A DNA stretch of 64,000 bases. It comes from Bacterioplanoides sp965219715. GTDB taxonomy: Bacteria > Pseudomonadota > Gammaproteobacteria > Pseudomonadales > Oceanobacteraceae. The position numbers and the translations under genes are program-made. Shown one piece after another: positions 59,701-64,000 of this stretch (position 1 is its first letter; every line of letters starts with the position of its first letter). The notes beneath the pieces were generated by a model. The model did no database searches. It saw nothing but the letters and a program-made list of their open reading frames with translations, and was not told where the DNA came from. Location of the stretch: positions 2,480,001 through 2,544,000 of the forward strand of contig NZ_OZ244785.1 in assembly GCF_965219715.1 (NCBI RefSeq), written 5' to 3'.

Positions 59701-60792
59701 GCCAATCAGCAATGGAATGAATGGCGCTTTAATCTGACCAGCGACCTCACCAAAGGCCTGATTACGCTGAAAGCCGATGATCAGCCAATCGACATGCAGC
59801 TGGATTACATTCATATGCCAGTCAGTGATGACGACAGCTCCGAGAGTGATAGCGAAAGCGATACTGAGCAACCCGATCCGCTACAGGCTCTGGACCCGCG
59901 TGATTTCCCGGCCATGGATATGCAGCTGAAAGAGTTCTACCTCGGTAGCCGTAACCTCGGCAGCTGGCAGGTGAGCTCACGCCCGGCGGCCGATGGCATG
60001 CATATCACGCTGCACGAAAGTAATATGAAAGGCATGAATATCGACGGTGATGTGTACTGGCGTAAACAAGGCGAATTACACACCACTCATCTGGATACTC
60101 TGCAGGTTCGCTCTAAAAACATCGGCAAAGTGTTACGTGCCTTCCGCCAGAAAGACATTATTGATGCCAACAAGATGAAGTCAGCGGTCAAATTAAACTG
60201 GCAGGGGTCACCGCTGAAATTTAATCTCGAAACCCTCAACGGCCTGACCAGCCTGCGTCTGGAAAAAGGTACCTTAAATGCCGAAGGCACCGACGCATTA
60301 AAAGCATTTGGTGCATTAAACTTTAATTCCATCAGCCGTCGCTTACAGCTCGACTTCTCCGATCTGTATCAATCCGGTCTGGCGTTTGATGTGATGAAAG
60401 CCAAAGCCAGAATTGATAACGGTGTGCTGACCTTAACCGAGCCACTTTTAGTTGATGGCCCTGGCGGTAAGTTCCTGATGTCGGGTAATACCAACCTGAT
60501 GACTCACGAAATGGATATGAAGCTGGCGGTCACCTTCCCGGTTACCGGCACCCTGCCCATGGTAGCGGTTCTGGCGGGCTTAGCTCCACCGGTTGCTGCC
60601 GCTATTTATGTCTCGGAAAAGCTGGTCGGTGACGAACTGGAACGCTTCACCAGTGCCAGTTATACGGTCAAAGGCAGCTGGGAAGAGCCGGATTTAAAAA
60701 TCGACCAGGCGTTTAATAACGAGGTCGAAGGAAAAGAAACCCGCAGTTTTAAAGACCGTATTCTCAGTATTTTTGGCCTTGATGATGACTGA
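56776..60792 (+). CDS. yhdP: YhdP-family AsmA-like envelope lipid-transport protein
   Basis: The 1338-residue protein (E. coli 1266) starts at GTG with AAGG 7 bases upstream. It has one N-terminal membrane helix (~12-32) and a very long beta-rich periplasmic body of repeating-beta-groove type, with a conserved C-terminal AsmA-like part ('GPGGKFLMSGNTNLMTHEMDM', landmark 'GKFLMSGNTNL'). Family members help move phospholipid from inner to outer membrane. Two acidic Asp/Ser/Pro-rich loops (~140-160 and ~1015-1040) are extra. It overlaps the nitrilase gene. Confidence 0.93.
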   Translation: MRWLSQLWTQIWITLVVAAVSLALYASLGRQLIPLVETLRPDIEQQISAALGQPVHIGDLQGDWHILAPVVRLQNIILGEQQSGLRIGQVEAELDVSASAFYQLPVFKRIEISDVRGHIKELPDNRFVLAEGWQIDLSPLDPENSNDDPSDTPDEPQDSSERPLWLTLLELQQSIIFRDWRITSESDEYDDQLEISQLEWRNRADSHALEGTVAWGLSELAEIQVKGRIQGQLWPWKDQSGELYLSVDNQDWMRWVPNNLAENYQLQEFTAGIQGWATLQDGGLSSLYANLSVPSLRLNTPQQPLVLSNGSISMRAQRSEDDWHMRIVPEFEQALPLQQMTVSAINLDDHKGWQLGVPRINLASTANMITDHALLPEQYLKYVTNLNLAGHANNLRVSLIPPTDTRKLQLNISTDIEEASSDSYIGIPAFSNLSGQLSLNPYAGKLTLNDDAFGIYLKDVYDEQWQLTQTSGAFYWQIQPDQYRLQVSDLKAELKGVPLSANVGLRIPASDSDIEANTSILVNFKSAPSSMKQDLVPDLLDESIRNWINDSILGGNFNNGVFVLNGRLGEDRPESSNSIQLYLDVADGELKYLQDWPAVTDLNARLMMNAPDLDVWVDSGKTLGGQFVPRSARIKLRPEGDTTHLHVAGRLTGEAQQGLRYFTETPLQQVVQGAFDQWQAKGGLDVSMVLEMPLGEEGSEPDINLDAHFSNTDLYLGELKLQLEQLNGTLNFNSQHGITANQISGSVFGGEFQAGIESDPYPGGFNMMLLADGGAQWQPFKQWLPLFLLDPLSGELNYKAALSMKSKQHGGVEFNLNTDMIGSAIDLPNPVGKTAEQRRPLSLKIVPGNETRINMNYDGLLKAALALDEDGLDRGQVYLGGTDPFLPSDKGVVVRGNIDSELKADEWWAAWQHLRSVIANQDAADNAENAASEVAEATTSNTDQSPASHNPLRKIELQIASVDSWGVPMGPVTIDANQQWNEWRFNLTSDLTKGLITLKADDQPIDMQLDYIHMPVSDDDSSESDSESDTEQPDPLQALDPRDFPAMDMQLKEFYLGSRNLGSWQVSSRPAADGMHITLHESNMKGMNIDGDVYWRKQGELHTTHLDTLQVRSKNIGKVLRAFRQKDIIDANKMKSAVKLNWQGSPLKFNLETLNGLTSLRLEKGTLNAEGTDALKAFGALNFNSISRRLQLDFSDLYQSGLAFDVMKAKARIDNGVLTLTEPLLVDGPGGKFLMSGNTNLMTHEMDMKLAVTFPVTGTLPMVAVLAGLAPPVAAAIYVSEKLVGDELERFTSASYTVKGSWEEPDLKIDQAFNNEVEGKETRSFKDRILSIFGLDDD

Positions 60793-61621
60793 TTCCCTCC
60801 CCAAAGTAGCCGCCATACAAATAAACAGCCGCGACGATGTTGATGCCAACCTGACTCAGGTGGAAGCACTGCTGGCCGACGCTCAGCAACAAGGTGTGCA
60901 GCTGGCGCTGATTCCGGAAATGTTTGCCACATTAGATGGAAAACAATACCGCGCCATTGCCGATGATGAAGCCTTGTACCAGCGCATTGCCAGCTGGGGA
61001 AAAACCTATAATTTATGGCTGATTGCCGGTGCCTATCCACAGTCTAGCCCGAATGGTGATCCGCGGGTCAGCTCCGCCTGCCTGGTGTTTGATAACCAGG
61101 GTGAGCTGCAGGCTCGCTACAACAAGATTCATCTGTTTGATGTGGATGTGGCGGATGCTCAGGGCAGCTATCGTGAGTCCGATCACTTTGCTCCCGGAGA
61201 TCAGGTGGTTGTGGTGGATACACCAGTAGGCAAAGTGGGTCTGGCGATTTGTTATGACCTGCGCTTCCCGCAACTGTTTATGCAAATGCGTGCTCAGGGA
61301 GCTGAGATATTTACCCTGCCTGCTGCGTTTACCCACAAAACCGGCGAAGCCCATTGGCAAAGCCTGCTGCGTGCCCGTGCGATCGAACAGCAGTGTTACG
61401 TGATTGCCGCCAACCAATGTGGTTGGCACGACGCCCCTGATCAACCCCAGCGGCGCCAGACCTGGGGCCATTCTCAGATCATCGATCCCTGGGGCAGTGT
61501 CTTAACCGAACTGGAAGAACAGCCAGGGCTGGCAATTGCCGCCATCGACAAACAGCAGACGCAACAACTGCGTCAGGACATGCCGGTCTTCGAACACCGC
61601 AAGTTCACGCCAAAAGGCTGA
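60785..61621 (+). CDS. Carbon-nitrogen hydrolase (Nit1/Nit2-like)
   Basis: The 278-residue nitrilase-superfamily enzyme has the Glu-Lys-Cys triad: Glu in 'LIPEMFATL', Lys in 'RYNKIHLFDV' and Cys in 'GLAICYDLRFPQLF'. The group includes deaminated-glutathione amidases, and the location after yhdP is conserved in pseudomonads; that activity is the best guess. The ATG at 60785 (or 60782) overlaps the yhdP stop by 8 bases. The tldD gene that often follows is absent. Confidence 0.9.
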   Translation: MTDSLPKVAAIQINSRDDVDANLTQVEALLADAQQQGVQLALIPEMFATLDGKQYRAIADDEALYQRIASWGKTYNLWLIAGAYPQSSPNGDPRVSSACLVFDNQGELQARYNKIHLFDVDVADAQGSYRESDHFAPGDQVVVVDTPVGKVGLAICYDLRFPQLFMQMRAQGAEIFTLPAAFTHKTGEAHWQSLLRARAIEQQCYVIAANQCGWHDAPDQPQRRQTWGHSQIIDPWGSVLTELEEQPGLAIAAIDKQQTQQLRQDMPVFEHRKFTPKG

Positions 61622-61657
61622 AGCCCGGCATCAGCAGCAGCGTGCAGAACAGTTAAC

Positions 61658-61677
61658 TTGTAAAACAGGTTTTACAA
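61658..61677. promoter_or_regulatory. 20-bp palindrome upstream of the MscS gene
   Basis: TTGTAAAAC-AG-GTTTTACAA is a perfect inverted repeat 110-129 bases before the MscS start, nested inside a second repeat (CAGCAGCG 61635-61642 and CGCTGCTG 61684-61691). It looks like a transcription-factor site; the factor is unknown. Confidence 0.45.
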
Positions 61678-61786
61678 CATCGCCGCTGCTGGCCGTATTT
61701 CCCCCCGCCCTTCTTCAGCTACCATGCCGCCATCAATCTGATTTCTGCTGGATACCCATTCAGCACTCAACCTGATGGAATCCGTA

Positions 61787-62611
61787 ATGAAAGACTATCT
61801 GCAAAATCTCGACAGCGATGCGCTGTTGCAAATGGCATTACCGCTGGCAACAAACCTGATTATTGCCTTGGCCATTTATGTGATTGGCCGCTGGCTGGTT
61901 AAACGTGTGGTGAAACTGATCGCCGCCATTATGTCGAGCCGCAAACTGGATGAAGCACTGGTGGAATTTATCACCAGCATTGCCTCGGTACTGCTCAGTT
62001 TTGTGGTTGCTCTGATCGCACTCGAGCAGCTGGGCATTGATACCACATCACTGATGGCATTATTGGGTGCTGCCGGTTTAGCCGTCGGTCTGGCGTTAAA
62101 AGATTCACTCTCCAACTTTGCCGCCGGCGTTATGCTGATCTTATTCAAACCTTTCCGCATCGGAGACTTTGTTGAAGCTGGCGGCGTCGCCGGTGTGGTG
62201 GAAAAAATCAGCGTATTCAGCACCCAGTTCCGCACTGGTGATAACCGCGAAATCATTGTGCCCAACTCCGGAATTTACGGCGGTGTGATTACCAACTACT
62301 CCGCCAAAGCCACCCGTCGTATTGATCTGACCATTGGCATTGGTTACGACGATGACATTAAAAAAGCGCGTGAAGTGCTGCAGCAAATTCTGCAACAGGA
62401 CAGCCGTATTCTGGCCGAGCCTGAACCGGTTATTGCGGTGGCAGAGCTGGCGGACTCCAGTGTTAATTTTGCCGTGCGCCCGTGGGTGAAGAGCGCAGAT
62501 TATTGGGCCGTTCACTGGGATCTGCTGGAAACCATCAAACTGACCTTTGATCATGAAGGCATCAGCATTCCTTATCCACAGCAGGACGTACATCTGCATA
62601 AAGCCGATTGA
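61787..62611 (+). CDS. Small-conductance mechanosensitive channel (MscS family)
   Basis: The 274-residue protein (E. coli MscS 286) has three membrane helices (~18-40, ~58-80, ~85-115) with the pore helix 'LMALLGAAGLAVGLALKDSLSNF' (landmark 'GAAGLAVGLALKDSL'). The beta domain follows ('FRIGDFVEAGGVAGVVEKI', landmark 'FRIGDFVEAGG') and then the C-terminal alpha/beta domain. It releases solutes on osmotic down-shock. The ATG at 61787 is preferred; 61775 is the alternative. Confidence 0.93.
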   Translation: MKDYLQNLDSDALLQMALPLATNLIIALAIYVIGRWLVKRVVKLIAAIMSSRKLDEALVEFITSIASVLLSFVVALIALEQLGIDTTSLMALLGAAGLAVGLALKDSLSNFAAGVMLILFKPFRIGDFVEAGGVAGVVEKISVFSTQFRTGDNREIIVPNSGIYGGVITNYSAKATRRIDLTIGIGYDDDIKKAREVLQQILQQDSRILAEPEPVIAVAELADSSVNFAVRPWVKSADYWAVHWDLLETIKLTFDHEGISIPYPQQDVHLHKAD

Positions 62612-62714
62612 GCCAGACCCACCCGCTATTCTGCCCGAGTAACCCGCCATACTAACCTCGGGCGCAATAACGAATAGCTTCTAAACTGAAGGGATCAGAC
62701 TGGGTGGGTGGAGT

Positions 62715-64000
62715 ATGATCCTTTGTAATAACGCAACCTACAGCGACCCCTATCTGCGCCTCAATATTGGCCCGGCGCAGGGAGAAATGCAGCGTCTGGC
62801 ATTCCCCGGACAAACCAGCTTTGATGCCAACAGCGGCTTTCAGCACGAGCAGTCGATGTGCCAGTCCGGCAGCGAACTGCCGTTGCCAACCACCCGCCTA
62901 AACGGCGCTGGCCAGATTCACTACCTCAACTGCCTTGATTTTCAGCTCAGCGAATTATCGACCCAGGCGCTGACCATGAACGAAAAGCTGGATATCGCTA
63001 TTTGCCTGAGCCAGGCACTACAACAATTACACAGCCAGCATATTTTGCACCTCGGTCTGCGTCCGTCGGTGCTGTTATGTGCTTTTGATCTCAGTCAGGC
63101 GCAAATGATCGACCTCAGCCATGCCCGCCTTTGTCAGCGCCAGATCAGCGGCCTGACGGCTTTCCGGCCACGTTTTTGTGACCCTCACTTTCTCGCTCCG
63201 GAGCAATGTTATCCCCAGGAAAAAAACGTCGATGTCCGCACCGATTTGTACGCCCTCGGTTGTGTCTTGTTCTGGCTGTTTTTCCAACGGGTTCCGTTTC
63301 AGGAGCTGAAACAGAATGATCAGGTGTTTTACGCCCAGGCCGCCAAATCGCTGGATATTCCGGCAACGGAAGAGGCCAAACACCCGGCTGTTTGCCAGAT
63401 TATTTCGGCCCTTACCGCTAAAGAGCCGGAGAATCGCTACCAGAGCTGTGCCGGTTTATTACTGGATTTACAGGCGTTACGTCAGAGCGATCGAATTCCG
63501 GAGCAAGCACAGCACCAGAAGCTCGCCGAGCAATTAACAATCCCACAGCAACTTTACGGCCGTGAAGCAGAGCAACAACAAATGCTGCAGGCGTTTGATA
63601 ACAGCTTCGCCGGTCACTCACAGGGAATATTAATTGCGGGCTACTCCGGGGTTGGTAAAACCGCATTAGTGCAGTCTTTGCAGGCACCAATCATCTGTTC
63701 CAATGGCATATTTATTCAGGGCAAGTTTGATCAGTACAAACGCTCTATCCCTTACAGCGCTTTTGTTCAGGCTTTCCGCTGTTTCAGCTATTACTTGTTA
63801 TCGCTGGCCGAAGCTGAATCGCAACAGTGGCATCAGCGTCTGAATCAGGCGCTGGCGCCGAATACTCAGATCATTATCGACCTGCTACCCGACCTGGAGT
63901 TATTACTGGGTTCACAACCGGAAGTGACACAACTAGGTCCTGATGAACAGTTAAACCGCTTTAATCAAACCTTCCTCACGTTTATTCGCGAAATCTGTTT
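62715..64000 (+). CDS. Pseudokinase-AAA signalling ATPase (3' partial)
   Basis: The frame is open from ATG 62715 past the window end (428 codons visible). Residues ~60-270 resemble a Ser/Thr kinase C-lobe ('TDLYALGCVLFWLFFQRVPF', landmark 'DLYALGCVLFWL'). The catalytic loop reads 'HLGLRPSVLL' instead of HRDLKPxN, and no glycine loop or Lys is seen, so it is probably inactive. Residues ~290-428 are an AAA_16-type ATPase with Walker A 'GYSGVGKT' and 'IQGKFDQYKRSIPY'. Full-length relatives add GAF and histidine-kinase or GGDEF domains, which would lie beyond the window. Confidence 0.82.
   Translation, partial: MILCNNATYSDPYLRLNIGPAQGEMQRLAFPGQTSFDANSGFQHEQSMCQSGSELPLPTTRLNGAGQIHYLNCLDFQLSELSTQALTMNEKLDIAICLSQALQQLHSQHILHLGLRPSVLLCAFDLSQAQMIDLSHARLCQRQISGLTAFRPRFCDPHFLAPEQCYPQEKNVDVRTDLYALGCVLFWLFFQRVPFQELKQNDQVFYAQAAKSLDIPATEEAKHPAVCQIISALTAKEPENRYQSCAGLLLDLQALRQSDRIPEQAQHQKLAEQLTIPQQLYGREAEQQQMLQAFDNSFAGHSQGILIAGYSGVGKTALVQSLQAPIICSNGIFIQGKFDQYKRSIPYSAFVQAFRCFSYYLLSLAEAESQQWHQRLNQALAPNTQIIIDLLPDLELLLGSQPEVTQLGPDEQLNRFNQTFLTFIREIC

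Noticed and set aside
62612..62714. Possible hairpin with CCCGAG/CTCGGG arms after the MscS gene
   Set aside because: The 6-bp stem has a long loop and no T-run; it is not convincing as a terminator.

Overview
The window is a chromosomal segment of a gammaproteobacterium, most like the Oceanospirillales/Pseudomonadales side of the class. The evidence is gene order. The block queG / nnr-tsaE-amiB-mutL-miaA-hfq-hflX-hflK-hflC-DUF2065-hisZ-purA is the Pseudomonas-like version of the E. coli mutL-hfq neighbourhood, with hisZ between hflC and purA. A gatCAB operon diverges from mreB, followed by mreC-mreD-maf-rng-yhdP-nitrilase. GatCAB is absent from E. coli but present in pseudomonads and marine relatives. 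I see no rRNA, tRNA, CRISPR array, insertion sequence or prophage. Genus-level placement would be a guess.

Layout. 1-11.6 kb is accessory: an SDR fragment lacking the catalytic Tyr/Lys, an HxlR regulator divergent from a secreted SnoaL-like protein, a hybrid 7TM-DISM histidine kinase, a secreted ankyrin protein, a LysR/VOC divergent pair, and a second LysR divergent from an apparent operon (quinone reductase-SnoaL fusion, alpha/beta hydrolase, two exported NTF2-like proteins). Two small lipoproteins follow. 11.6-16.9 kb is signalling: a PhoQ/PhoP-like pair preceded by an exported PepSY-like protein, a possible small protein, a PAS-GGDEF diguanylate cyclase and a TrmB-family methyltransferase.

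17-31.5 kb is the conserved housekeeping block (purA to queG), covering purine and histidine synthesis, membrane quality control, RNA chaperone, tRNA modification, mismatch repair, cell-wall hydrolysis and NAD(P)HX repair. 31.7-38 kb carries a lone ABC six-TM protein, an RND efflux adaptor and pump, and a convergent LuxR-type regulator. The following intergenic region holds a strong candidate for a regulated small RNA. 38.4-47.7 kb is mixed: SpoU methyltransferase, solute-binding protein, chemoreceptor, transketolase, 8-oxoguanine-deaminase-like amidohydrolase, outer-membrane protein, DUF533 protein, and a small AT-richer pair (NADAR protein plus an orphan membrane protein). 47.7-62.6 kb is gatCAB, mreBCD and downstream envelope/RNA genes ending in an MscS channel. 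The window ends inside a large pseudokinase-AAA signalling protein.

The points most worth following are: (i) a candidate ~89-nt small RNA at 38238-38326 with a perfect 8-bp-arm palindrome around its -10 box; (ii) mreC, which has a near-consensus promoter and Shine-Dalgarno sequence but no ATG/GTG and only an implausible TTG start; (iii) a 125-bp imperfect palindrome ending 3 bp from the purA stop codon; (iv) a quinone reductase-SnoaL fusion among several NTF2-fold proteins; and (v) an orphan membrane protein-NADAR pair set between housekeeping operons. I did not find a clear-cut new defence or biosynthetic system. These are candidates inferred from sequence alone.
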